From Siphonodentalium dalli (Eukaryota > Mollusca > Scaphopoda > Gadilida > Siphonodentaliidae): 64,000 nt of DNA. The position numbers were made by a program, and so were the translations under genes. Location of the stretch: NCBI GenBank assembly GCA_032622095.1, contig CP136068.1, positions 182,408,796-182,472,795 on the forward strand, read 5' to 3'. How positions within the stretch are numbered: the stretch's first letter is position 1; the number at the start of each line of letters is the position of its first letter. This document shows positions 12,680-23,167 of this stretch, piece after piece. Under the pieces are notes generated by a model. That model was given only the letters and a program-made list of their open reading frames with translations, had not been told where the DNA came from and ran no database searches.

Positions 12680-13530
12680 CACTAGCTGGTGGGCCCGACT
12701 TCGTCCGGGCTGTTTCCCATCTGATTTCCGGCGAAAGGCGCGAGTTGACATTGAATTGACTATTTTGAAAGTCAAGGTCAGGTCGGGGTCATGATTTTAC
12801 CCGACCAAAACATTCCCCGGAGAAAAGTATCCCTAGGTATCAAATTTCGTCGAAATCAGTCCGTTTTACCCGATTTGACATTGAATTGACCATTTCGAAG
12901 GTCAAGGTCAGGTCGGGGTCACGATTTGACCCGCCCAAAACACCCCCTGACAAAAGTACCACTAGGTATCAAATTTCGTCGAAATCAATCCGTCTAACCT
13001 GATTTGACCTTTGATTGACCATATTGAAGGTCAATGTCACGCCGGGATCATGATTTGGCCCGTCCAAAACACTCCCCGGATAAATGTAGCCATATGTATC
13101 AAATTTCGTGGAAATCCGTCCGTTTTACCCAATTTGACCTTGTCAATTGTCAAGGTGAGGTCGGGGTCACGATTTGACACGTCCAAAACATTATTTTTTC
13201 AAAATACCAAATATGCTGACAGGACTGTCCCTTCCTTAAATATTATAATAGTCTTCAAAACTAACGTCCATAACATAGAATAAAGCAAAACCAGTTTTAA
13301 AAATATATTCCCAAATTTAAAAAAAAATGAATTTAAAAATAAAATCTACCGATCTGCATGCCCGTCCGTTTGATCGCCTATATAATTTATAGCAAAAGTT
13401 ATAAACATTATTAATCCCCGGGTTACGTGCATGCTATGACCCCATGTACACATTTTCAGAGGGGTTCAGTCGTTTTGTCGCTTTTGTCTTACAGACACAC
13501 GAACTCAATTTATTTTTATAATAGTAAAAG
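12680..13530. repeat. Degenerate 130-bp tandem repeat in a dispersed element
   Basis: Units of about 130 bp recur from about 12,745 to 13,190. Each contains GGTCAAGGTCAGGTCGGGGTC, a C.CGA/TTTGACCCG.CCAAAAC stretch and TATCAAATTTCGT(C/G)GAAATC. The left edge (CACTAGCTGGTGGGCCCGACTTCGTCCGG) and right edge (TTACAGACACACGAACT, then TTTATAATAGTA) resemble the termini of dispersed repeats seen widely in invertebrate genomes. I cannot assign a family from sequence alone. Confidence 0.6.
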
Positions 13531-15118
13531 TTAATGATAATATGTCACTCTACATTTGTACGCCTGACACCCCCGTCAACAACCCCGCCATCGCCAGTGT
13601 ACGCCCGTGGCATCGGCACAGAAACTGCCCAACATCCAGCGACTGGACGTCTCCTTGATATGAATCAAGCATAGTTCCCAGTTTTACTATACGAGTAGGC
13701 TGCACTTTCAAGAATGGACGGTCCGTAGGTAAAAGAAAGTCCATCATGATTACGATACGGCAAACTAACTTCATTTTTATTATTCGATTAATACAAGTCG
13801 TTACTCTTTTCATCATTACTATCAATAAAACGCGATATGCATGCACTCAAGAAACAGGTCTGTTGTCTTGTGACAAACGCATGGCCAAATAGCCTACATG
13901 TCTCTTTGAAAAGCCGACGAATTTTCTAACAGATGTACACATCGTTTATGAATTTCGTCTGCTTTTCAAAGCCAAAGGCGAAGCAGTTAACCAATCTCCA
14001 GACAGAGGTATCTCATCGTTTCGGAGCGATAGTATAGAGGGCGCTTAATGGAGTTTGGCAGTTAACGCATTCTGTGATAAACAACAATCGATTAATTATC
14101 TTCATCCCCGCACTCTGAACCAACGGAGCATATCGGTACGATTGAGCCAGGGTACAAAACATAATTTCCCCATAGCGATACATTGATACAGGCTATATGA
14201 AAAAACTGTAAAACAACTTACACCACCTTGTGGCGTAATAATAACTTTATATTATACACCCCAGCATGCTGATTTTCGGGACACCAGTGTGAACGCAGAG
14301 CGTCGTCTTAGATATAATGTAACATATATTTCCGGGTATATCGCCCGGATGTATACGGGTACTTCTAACGCGTATTGACAATACTAATCCCACCAGGATT
14401 CTTATGGTCTTATGTCGAAATGTACCGAAGACTCGACTACTGTTCTCAGGTAGTGTCTATCGATACTCATGGTGTCGGCACTGTGTCTTCACTCCATACC
14501 CGCTACTGGGAAAACAAACAACAACTAATAACATTAAGCCTTAAGTGCTATGCTAGGCGATCGGACCTAAATAGCGTTTATTATTAAATAATAAATTTCC
14601 TTATAATTTCTGATGAATATATGTGTGCTTATTTTCATACAATATCCAGATATATATGTAAATAAGAAAACGGATTGAAACATTGTATCATTAGCGCACT
14701 CTCTATCTTGGCTCAACGGAATCAGTCACCATTCGCAGCCTGGGAAGCCTTACAGGAAAATCCAGACCCATCAATTTATCATTGCATATTTACATACTAA
14801 GTGTGATCACCACTAAATCAAGCATTCCGATTGGTCGGCGCCCACGTGGCTAGTTGCAATTATTTCTCGGTGAATGCGCAACAGCTGATAACTGCAAGCT
14901 CATAACAACATCGATACGTCATTTGGGTTTGGAAAGACGAACGCGTAATGTTTTGGGCGCATTTGGATTCGCGCAGGATTGACTTAATAAATCATCGGGT
15001 TTCAATTGTTCCTGTTAACTTTTGCCAAGGGTGCTATGAGATATTTTGGGCTGGTTTTGTCACGATACACTTTTCGATTTAAATACATTTACAAAAGTGG
15101 CCTTTTCGCTAAATGTAT
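13531..15118. other. No gene recognised (intron of the lectin gene)
   Basis: Contains a minus-strand open frame at 13,550-13,846 that is GC-richer than its surroundings near its 3' half, but it has no recognisable domain and no convincing splice structure. Otherwise only short random frames. Confidence 0.4.
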
Positions 15119-15120
15119 AT

Positions 15121-15267
15121 ATATATAAGGATTAACTGTCACGTGGACTGTTTTTATGGATATGTAACCGTGAGGTAAGTGGTCATAACTTGTAGCAAGT
15201 TATGACCACTTACCTCACGGTTACAGCTCCATAAAAACAGTCCACATTACAGTTAATCCTTATATAT
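15121..15267. repeat. Long hairpin, 72-bp arms, 3-nt loop
   Basis: The arms at 15,121-15,192 and 15,196-15,267 are close to perfect reverse complements, including AAGTGGTCATAACTTG and its partner, separated only by TAG. The outer ends are TATATATAAGGATTAACTG and its complement. The near-perfect pairing implies recent origin or gene conversion. It lies in the lectin intron and would fold as a stable RNA stem if transcribed. Confidence 0.85.
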
Positions 15268-15733
15268 CTTGTATGTGTTGGTTTGGAAACCTGTATCCGA
15301 AAAATGCTCAATATACCGGTCTCGGGGATAAACACGTCGGATTCGTTTTCTTAGTAGTCAGCAGATGAACAAACAAGATAGTATATCACGTATTAAGAAA
15401 AACAAAACAATTGTCTTAAGAAAACCAAACAAACAGGTACATAAAACCGTGTCCGACAGCGACGACAGCTGGCACTAGATTGACCATTCACGCTTTCTGC
15501 GCATACCTGGTCAATCAATGACAATCATACTTCACACCAGCAACTGAGTACCAATCACACATACCGATCATCACTGATCGGACAATATACATGTGCCAAA
15601 ACGTTCTTTACCCATTAACTCTGCATGTGCCGTGAAGACAATAATTTTCCTCTATACTCCGTAACGCGGAAAATATTATTCATATTGACGGCACTTACAC
15701 ATGTAGCTCATTGCAATATATTTGTATCCACAG

Positions 15734-15827
15734 TGCATTAATGGAGGGAATTGGATCAACGCGGAGAAATCATGCGAGTCATGTGCGAGTGGATACACCG
15801 GACGGTACTGCCAGAGACTGTTCACAG
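15734..15827 (+). CDS. Fibrinogen-related lectin, exon 2: EGF-like half
   Basis: A 94-base exon between a TATCCACAG acceptor and a GTTAGT donor. In phase 0 it reads CINGGNWINAEKSCESCASG then YTGRYCQRLFT, which is the second half of an EGF-like module (C-x-N-G-G, C-x-x-C-x-x-GY-x-G-x-x-C). It has four cysteines where a complete EGF module has six, so either the first part is lost or the PAN domain is joined directly to a short EGF-like hinge. The exon leaves phase 1, which matches the phase-1 acceptor at 17,450. The phase match on both sides is the main reason for assigning it to this gene. Confidence 0.7.
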
Positions 15828-16440
15828 GTTAGTCAGTTGGATTGCTGGTGTTAGGTGCTGTCATTTCGCATTGAATTGCATGTATATGTGTGTCACACTG
15901 AAGCTCATTCGATAGCAATACAACTGCTATATTATAGCTTGCTCACATGTTTAGTTTTATGTCGGAATGACAGGAAGCAGTATGAGCATCGAAGAGCGAT
16001 AGTGTCGATACTCAGATAGAGAGGGTGTGGCGAATTCGGGAGTAGTAGCCAGTAATCTTCAGCAGTCTAGACTTGTTAGTAGTAATCGGAGTATGAAATA
16101 TAAAATTCCTGAGTTCTAATACTAGTCCTGTCAACTTAACCGCAGCCTGATCTACACAAAGTTATGCACACAAGGCCGCTATTCGTCTAAAATGTATGGT
16201 TTGGAACAACTGGTTACGACAACAATCCCAAACTATATTATTACATGTTCAGCTGTGCTCGTTTCCGGCATAGAATGTCCAACAATTAGCCCTTCCATGA
16301 TAGGAGATTCCTGATTTTTTGCGGAAATTCTGTGCCAATGCATTATCTTATATAATTATGCGAGTCTTTAATTGATTACACGTTTGTTCCTAGAAGTACA
16401 GTGTTATTGCTGCTACAGCTGCTACATATTTACAAATCCG

Positions 16441-16460
16441 TATGGAACGTACGTTCCATA
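16441..16460. repeat. Perfect 20-bp palindrome
   Basis: TATGGAACGTACGTTCCATA is its own reverse complement. It lies in the second intron of the lectin gene. No function can be given. Confidence 0.6.
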
Positions 16461-16632
16461 TGCATCTTGTTGACGTAACATGGCGTAAATGACGTTCGCC
16501 TCAACCATGACGCTGGAACTATTTAAATAAAATAATCATCACACATGACAAACACGACCTGTGTGAGACTAAATAAACCTTCTAATCCTGTATTTTTAAT
16601 GCACGGATTCTAGGACGCGAAGCGTGTAATGA

Positions 16633-16760
16633 ACACAGAACGACACTCGTGCTGTCGCGGAAGGATAGAACTCGAGGCGCAAGCGCCTCTCGTTCTGTCC
16701 TTCCGCGACAGCACGAGTGCCGTATCGACAAACCCATTTACACATCGTGTCGTTCTGTGT
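16633..16760. repeat. Nested GC-rich hairpin
   Basis: The inner arms 16,644-16,680 and 16,683-16,719 pair over 37 bases with only two mismatches or so and a 2-base loop; they are much GC-richer than the surroundings (CTGTCGCGGAAGGA and partner). An outer pair, ACACAGAACGACAC at 16,633-16,646 and its complement at 16,747-16,760, encloses it. The overlapping open frames here come from the palindrome. Confidence 0.8.
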
Positions 16761-17069
16761 ATGTATGGCAGATTTGCGAAGATGAGTTCGTCATGTGTAG
16801 TACGTGTGTCCTTATTTATCGTCCTTTTAAATCAAGTTCAAAAACTGACTGAGCTTAACTGTCATATCTTGATTTGAAACCGCTCTGAGTAGTATTTTCT
16901 GTTTTCTTATGTTATTGTTGTATAATCGTTATGTTATTGTTGTATAATCGTGACAACCACTGTTTACATGTAACCGGTACACCTTAATTATACTGCCTTG
17001 GTTGGCATAATAAATATCGTATATTATCCATAGGGAGCCTCGCATATATATTAAAATTCCTGGCCTTAC

Positions 17070-17225
17070 AATATTTACATTGAACCTGTAAGCTGGTTAA
17101 TTATATTATATTATATATGTGCGAGGCTTCCTATGGGAGACTTGCATTTAGCAGATAATTCACTGGCACAGTCATGATATTTAATGCTGCACCAGTACAG
17201 ATTCCGTCATGAAATGGTAAACAAT
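17070..17225. repeat. Dispersed repeat, copy 2 (paired with 1,950-2,095)
   Basis: Same order of landmarks as copy 1: CAATATTTACATTGAACCTG, ATATGTGCGAGGCTTCCTATG, CACTGGCACAG, TTTAATGCTGCACCAGTACAG, GTCATGAAA. It lies in the intron just upstream of the fibrinogen exon. A fragment of the related palindrome also lies at 17,036-17,060. Confidence 0.65.
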
Positions 17226-17449
17226 GACACGTCCCTTACGGAGCACAATACGTACCCAAAGCAGACGACAGTCATCCGTGTATTATTCTCTCTGTCGGTG
17301 GCTCAATAAAGGGTTAAAGATGTTGAAAATGTTTGGAAGGTCACACACCGATGAGCATATCGTCGTAACTGCCATATATATGTTTGGGATAGCATAATAC
17401 TATTTCTTGGTACAATAATCCAGAATATAAATATGCACATTAATTGCAG

Positions 17450-18087
17450 GATGCATGGAAGCAAAAGAAGCGGGTTATATCACGAATGGACCACAAGTCA
17501 TACGGGTTCAGATTTCCCCGAATATAGAATCGTTCGATGTTCAGTGCGTCGGCTACTACACTGTCATAGAACGAAGAGGGTCGACATTTCGATCTACGAG
17601 TCAAGAACAGCTGATGTTCAACAAATCATGGGCAGAATATAAGTCAGGCTTCGGCGCGCCGGACTTCTCAAATGAATTCTTCTTGGGATTGGACCACATA
17701 CATCAAATCACTTCAGCTGCTTCAAGATGTGATTTATACATACGAACTTATAATCCAAACAACAGAGGCGGTCGGTTCAATAAATGGATGATACACTCAG
17801 AAGATCAGAGTTATGCAATGGAATACACCCACTTCTCTGAGAACACCGCGCCAGCCCTAGATGCCGAGTTCGCAAACAATCCCACAATACAGCAGTTCAG
17901 TACATATGATTACGGCAACTACTCTGACTGCGCCGCCAGCACACAGTCCGGTTGGTGGTTCAATTACACATGTAACGGCGTTAACACACACGCACCAGAA
18001 CAGAGTGGAACTGTCCTTACCTGGCCGGTTGACGGAATTTACCAACAATTCGGTTCAGCCCATTTGCAACTCTATTGCTTCAAATAA
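17450..18087 (+). CDS. Fibrinogen-related lectin, exon 3: fibrinogen C-terminal domain
   Basis: The exon begins after TTAATTGCAG with a split Gly codon, then C-M-E-A-K-E-A-G, the usual start of a fibrinogen C-terminal domain. Family landmarks follow in order: YYTVIERR (usual W.VIQRR), FNKSWAEYKSGFG, NEFFLGLDHIHQIT, the FST.D region, and SGWWFNYTC (usual GGWWY..C). The domain is about 211 residues and ends at TAA 18,085-18,087. Six cysteines are kept. The calcium site is weak: FSTYDYGNYSDCA lacks most of the acidic residues of the usual FsTxDxDnD. With the two upstream exons the coding length is 1,050 bases, 349 residues, secreted. Known relatives bind acetylated sugars and microbial surfaces in invertebrate immunity; the PAN plus EGF-like plus fibrinogen order is uncommon. 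Function is inferred from domains only. Confidence 0.9.
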
Positions 18088-18480
18088 GAAACGCAGCAAG
18101 GACTAGTCCCTGGTGGATAAGTGGACACCTAAACTACATTGAAGCTATGCAATATGTCCATATGAACACCACAACGACGGGAAATGCAATGTCGGAGAGT
18201 TGATTTGTTGGGGACTTGTCAAAACGGAGCACATGTAGTCAAACAGCATTTTGTTAGTATTAGTTGAAAAAGATGCATTGTCTGGCTTCGTAGATATGAC
18301 GCTCGCTGTGATTTTACGGCTATGATCTGGGCTAACGTCGTGTGGATGGAGATGTTCAAGAAATGTTCAAGATGTGCATTCAATTATATATGACTGTAAT
18401 GGGAAAACATAATTATGACCCATCCGATGTGAGAGAATTCTAGTCAAAATTTCCTAAGTATATTGTCACAATGTCGAGAA

Positions 18481-18486
18481 AATAAA
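18481..18486 (+). promoter_or_regulatory. Candidate polyadenylation signal
   Basis: AATAAA lies 394 bases after the stop codon of the fibrinogen exon and is the first canonical hexamer I noticed downstream. It would give a 3' UTR of about 0.4 kb. Confidence 0.45.
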
Positions 18487-19019
18487 GACAAGCATTATGT
18501 AACTCTCACCTTGTCTGTCAATAAATAAACTGGTAACTAAAACAGTTAGTTTAAACATATTTTGTTAGCAAAAATAGCTAACTGGATTGGGACACAAGTT
18601 ATTGCTAACTTATTGACGCCCCTTTCCAACAAACAATTGACAATTAACAAAAAGAGTTAGGATTATTGCCTGCAATACATATAATACAAAGGTATACAAA
18701 CAACACTTGTTTGATTAAAATAAGATAATAAAGTGGGGATACACGTTAAGATGTCAAAGTGTACTGTTTGCGTCATAATGGGGGTGTGGTTGTGGGCATT
18801 CGATCGATGATGTGATATTTTGTTTCCTAATTTATATATTGCTATTTCCATTCGCTAGGTTTTGTATACTATTAATCATTAAATCGTTGTGTTTCTATAA
18901 TATACGTTTGAGCAAAAATTAATAACTTGCAATTTATTTGCTCAGTCTCATGGGTGGAGCCGAAACGTATATTCCCAATGGTCAAGTGTAGTATGCCCAG
19001 TTTAGATATACTATCTAAA

Positions 19020-20580
19020 AGTTTAATCTTTCATAAATAAAGTAAGGTCATTCGAAGAAAAAGTGATATGCTGCATCTTGTGCACAACAACAACATTTCG
19101 GCGAATCGGCAATATGATTGATATGTTTATAAAATTAAGATTACTACAGTTGTTTCGCAGTTTAGCGTGTAGTATGTTCCTCTCTCGGCTTCCAACTAGG
19201 TAGAAGGGAGGCGGTGTCAATACAAGAAACATAGCAGCTATATTTTTCTCAAAATTATCTTTATTTATTTTCTTCCTATTGCCTTTATCGTCACTCTTCG
19301 TGAGGTCATCTAGGAATTTGTTCCACTGGATAATCATTGAAGGAAAGGACGATTTATTATAATATTCAGCCTTTCTAGACAAAGAGTTAAATCGGTAGGG
19401 ATATCTGGAAGGAAAATTTGTGTTGTCCCCGTAGCGTGCAGGTAATATATCAGTAAAATATTTCGGGGCATTTCCAGCTTGGATTCGGTTGAACATTTTA
19501 AACTTATGAAATTTTCTTCGCTCTTGCAGTGATTGCCAACTCAATTCTGTAAATAATTTATGTATGGCGCACGAGCGAGTTAAGCCCGGTACAATTCGAT
19601 ACAATTCGAGCCGCTTCTATGTGTAATTTGTCTAGCGTATTTACAAGGGAGTCGGGAGCACAGTCCCAGATAATATCTCCATATTCCATAAGAGGAAGAA
19701 TGTAGGATGTGTACATTAGATTTAAGGATTTGCGACTAAGTTTATATTTTATTTTATTAAGAATGGATAATCGACCAGAAACACGAGTTACTATATCATT
19801 TATTTGAATGTCCCACCCTAAGTTGGATTGAAAATTTAAACCTAGGTGTTTTTGTGAGTCCGTTTCCTCGAGTTGGGTGCCACCAAAAAGGATCGGGGGC
19901 AATGTTGGGGAGTCTTTTTGGGAAGATACTTGAAATCATATCAGGGTAGTTTTGGTGCGGTTGAAATTGACAAGCCATTTTTTTGACCAATCTGTGAGTT
20001 TGTCCAATTCATTGTTGACTTTAGTAACAAGAAGGGTCTGATCATTTTCCGCTGTGGTGATGCATGTATCATCAGCATAGAGTCTAGTCAGGGATCTAAA
20101 TCTTGATGAATATCATTAACATATATAAGGAACAAAAAAGATCCGATTACTGAGCCCTGGGGACTCCAGCTGAAAGTATTCTGAAAGGGGATGCAGTGTT
20201 ATTTAAAATTGCCCTTGGCTCTCTGTCCATTAAATAGCTCTTGAGCCAAATTAAAAGATCGCCGGTAATCCCATACTTCCTAAGTTTGAGAAGTAGTCCT
20301 CTGTGCCACATTCTCTCGAAGGCTTTAGAAACATCACAAAATACAGCACAGGTATGCAAATGTCCTTCGAGTGATTGGCATATGTCATGGTGTAACTCTA
20401 GTAACGAGAATGTAGTGCTATATCCAGAAAGGAAGCCTGATTTGATGTTTATATATCAGCTGATTGGTTTCAAAATGTTGGGTTAAAGTTTTAAAGACTA
20501 ATTTTTCAAGTATTTTCCCAACACAACACAAAAGGGATATTGGGCGGTAATTACCTGGATGATGAAGTCAATGAGAGGAG
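19020..20580 (-). pseudogene. Non-LTR retrotransposon, RT and C-terminal part
   Basis: On the minus strand the RT starts near 20,565 with GNYRPISLLCCVGKILEK. It continues with CDVSKAFERMWHRGLLLKL, YGITGDLLIWLKSYL and LSAGVP, then a frameshift into a PQGSVIGSFLFLIYVNDI-like stretch with the LYADDTC catalytic box near 20,075. Next come SKKWLVNFNRTKT, KHLGLNFQSNLGWDIQIND, LMYTSYILPLMEYGDIIWD and NCTGLNSL, then LSWQSLQERR and a C-terminal region to about 19,023. At least three frame changes mean it is dead. It is the downstream half of the element whose endonuclease lies at 21,405-22,680. Confidence 0.9.
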
Positions 20581-21404
20581 ATAACAGAACCCTGACATCA
20601 AACATTCGTGGTACTATAATAGGTACTTTTTGTTATACATAATATAACAAGTCTTATCCGGGATACATGAGAAGTCGCTGGTGGCATCTGCGACCATCTA
20701 TCTAAAGTTCATACACAATCGTTCACACTGGCTGCGGACACACGTACCACAGTAGCGATGGCATAGTAGATGTGACAATTTATTATGGTGACAATTGCGT
20801 GACAATAATTACGTGCCAACGCAAGCCATGTTGCCCGCTGGGTTTCCGCACAATGAGTTTAGATTGGACCAATTACCCCATTGCGTTTCACCAAGGTTGA
20901 TCTTTACTCATTACGTTTTGCTAAATTGTATTCGCTACGATATATATAATTGCCCGATCGATCGTCGAGAATTGTGTTTGACCGTGGCCTGGTGACAATT
21001 CCTCAATGACTCACATATCATGCATGTGGTACGTTTTTTATATTATCTCAATGCATGCATGTTTATCTACTAATATTAATCTCATGAGTATTAATACAGT
21101 TCCCCAATTGCGTATTTAGACAGTTCCCCAGTTCGTGTTTTTATTTTGCGACGTTTAGTTCTACGCATAAGACTTGACTCACTTACATTTGCTGATAAAT
21201 TACACGGGCGATTTGTACTTAGTAAGAACAATCATGGCTGTTGACAGAAATGGGTTATCAAGTGGACTTGTGTGTTAACAAAATATAACACTGCGTGCTG
21301 AGCAAAGATCAAGAGCGACAAGACATTCAGGTAGATACATCCTTGAGAGATCGACCGTCGCTGGTAGACTCATTGTGCGAATTATAACGGGTGTTTGATT
21401 CGTG
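20581..21404. other. Unrelated sequence interrupting the non-LTR element
   Basis: The element's protein similarity stops after PPLYDKEHNPN near 21,405 and resumes at NYRPIS near 20,565. The roughly 0.8 kb between shows none of the expected linker residues before the RT. It replaces perhaps 100-150 codons, so it is an insertion with deletion, or a replacement, and not a clean insertion. I find no transposon ends in it. Confidence 0.6.
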
Positions 21405-23040
21405 TTGGGGTTGTGTTCTTTATCATATAGGGGAGGAATGGTAGAACATTTGTTTTTCCCCATAAAGTTGCTGGCTACTTTCCAGAAAAACTTCGGAGAG
21501 TTGGACGTTTCAATATTGTTTTGTAAGTTTGATTCAAATGAACTCTTTGCGATTTTATCATGTTGTTAACTTTGTTTCTAATTCTCTTAAAGTTATCAAG
21601 ATCTGAACATTTCTGTCTGTTAATAAAAGTTCTCCTGGCTCGATCTCTACGACGTAACTCTCTTCTTATATCAGAGTTAAACCATATGTTATCATTACGT
21701 CTGATTGACACCTCACTGGTTGGAGTAGCTTTTTTAAGTATATCCAAGAACATTTATGTGAAAGTTTTAACATCATCAATTGAGAGTGGGTACAATAAGT
21801 CGTGCCACTCGACGGCCTGGATCAAACTACGAGCCTTATCAAAATTGCCCTTTTTATAATTCCAAACGGTTCGCTTGAATAAAGTATTTAATTCAAAATC
21901 AAATGATAAAACTGAATAAACCCCAAAGTGGTCAGAATAGACAAGTCAATGGTATCAGCATCATGGCAAACAACATTATCGCTGACTAGTATTGGGTCTA
22001 ATAGAGTCTGAGTGCTAGCGGTTACTCGGGTTGGGTTAACAATCAAATTGCGGAGATGTTTCCGTGACTTCATATCTGATAACTTGGAGTTTGTTTGTAG
22101 CATATTATAATTAAAATCACCTACTAGTGCCATTGGTTTGCTGGTTTCCAAAGCTTTTTCAACTGAGCTTTCAAGATCATCCCAATAGGTTTTTAGACTG
22201 GCGAATTGTTCAGATCTATATGACAATCCAATTAAATAGCATGTTTTTTAGACAAAATTTGAATCCATATACTATCTTCGGTTTCCAAGTCCACGCGACG
22301 TCTGAAGGACAGGCTGGAAGAAATGTACATACCTATCCTCCTCCATATTGGTACCTATCTTTCAGAGTATGCAGAGATTCGTAGCTCGCTGGAAGGATAA
22401 GATTCACATAAGTGAGTTTCAGAAAAACAAATAACGTCAAAATTTTCGCTTAAAATGTCATTAATTCGAGATAGTTTATATCTAATGCTTCTTATGTTGT
22501 TGTGGAATACCGATATAACGGACTGGTTCGCGTTTGGTCCAGGGTGCTCATGAAAATCACCGAAAGAATAATCAATAAGCCAATAATGAGAAAAAAACGA
22601 ACAGTGGGTAATCGTTGGAATAGAAATCGTCGCTTTTGATTCAAGTTTTGAGTGAACTGCTTTGCTTTTCCTAGCGAACAATTAAATGTTCCTATCCTAG
22701 CACGATAATCAACTAGTGTTATCCCCATGGGAACATATAATGTATTACATAAAAAATATATAAGTGCCAGGATAGGAATCGAAAGGATAATCACATCATG
22801 AACAAAAGGACTGATCTCATTTGACGCAATAAAAGTTCGGAAGTATTTTTGAGTAGGTATCGGAAACACTTCCGAACCTTTTTCAGGAGTAGATATTGTA
22901 ATTTCAGATATAGAGATACTACATAAATATAAAGAAAAGAAAAGTGTGTTCGTATATATATGCACATTATTAACATAATAAAACAGTTCGATAAGCGTCC
23001 AATTTTCGCAGCGCGTGTAGTGTGACGGGGAGAATCGACT
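21405..23040 (-). pseudogene. Non-LTR retrotransposon, endonuclease part and 5' region
   Basis: Minus strand, in order: a basic N-terminal stretch in one frame (YRARIGTFN near 22,700), a degraded 2A-like GDFHEHPGP, then the apurinic endonuclease start SVFHNNIRSIRYKLSRI and DVICFSETHL. After a frame change comes MALVGDFNYNML, LIVNPTRVTAST and LLDPILVSDN, then DTIDLS. The linker toward the RT follows: IWFNSDIRRELRRRDRARRT and RNKVNNMIKSQR. The endonuclease is recognisable but broken by frameshifts. Transcription of the living element ran right to left here. Its 5' end lies within about 120 bases of the 40-bp satellite that begins at 23,168. Confidence 0.85.
22535..22558 (-). other. Degraded 2A-like ribosome-skipping motif
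   Basis: The minus strand encodes DFHEHPGP directly before the endonuclease. The 2A consensus is D-(V/I)-E-x-N-P-G-P. The D and the PGP end are kept; V/I is F, E is H and N is H. Several APE-type non-LTR elements are known to carry 2A at this position, so this is likely a decayed or ancestral-type version. Skipping is doubtful without the Asn. Confidence 0.5.
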
Positions 23041-23167
23041 CTTAAAATATGTTCGTAATACGACATCAATTGGCAGAATTAGGAGTCACCAACAATTTAT
23101 GTTCGAAACGAAAAAAAAAACGCCAATTGAAAATGTTCGCACAATGAACTACTACAACTCAACATTA

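Noticed and set aside
13550-13846. 98-residue minus-strand frame, locally GC-richer
   Set aside because: No recognised domain, no clear splice sites and no repeat support; too weak to call.
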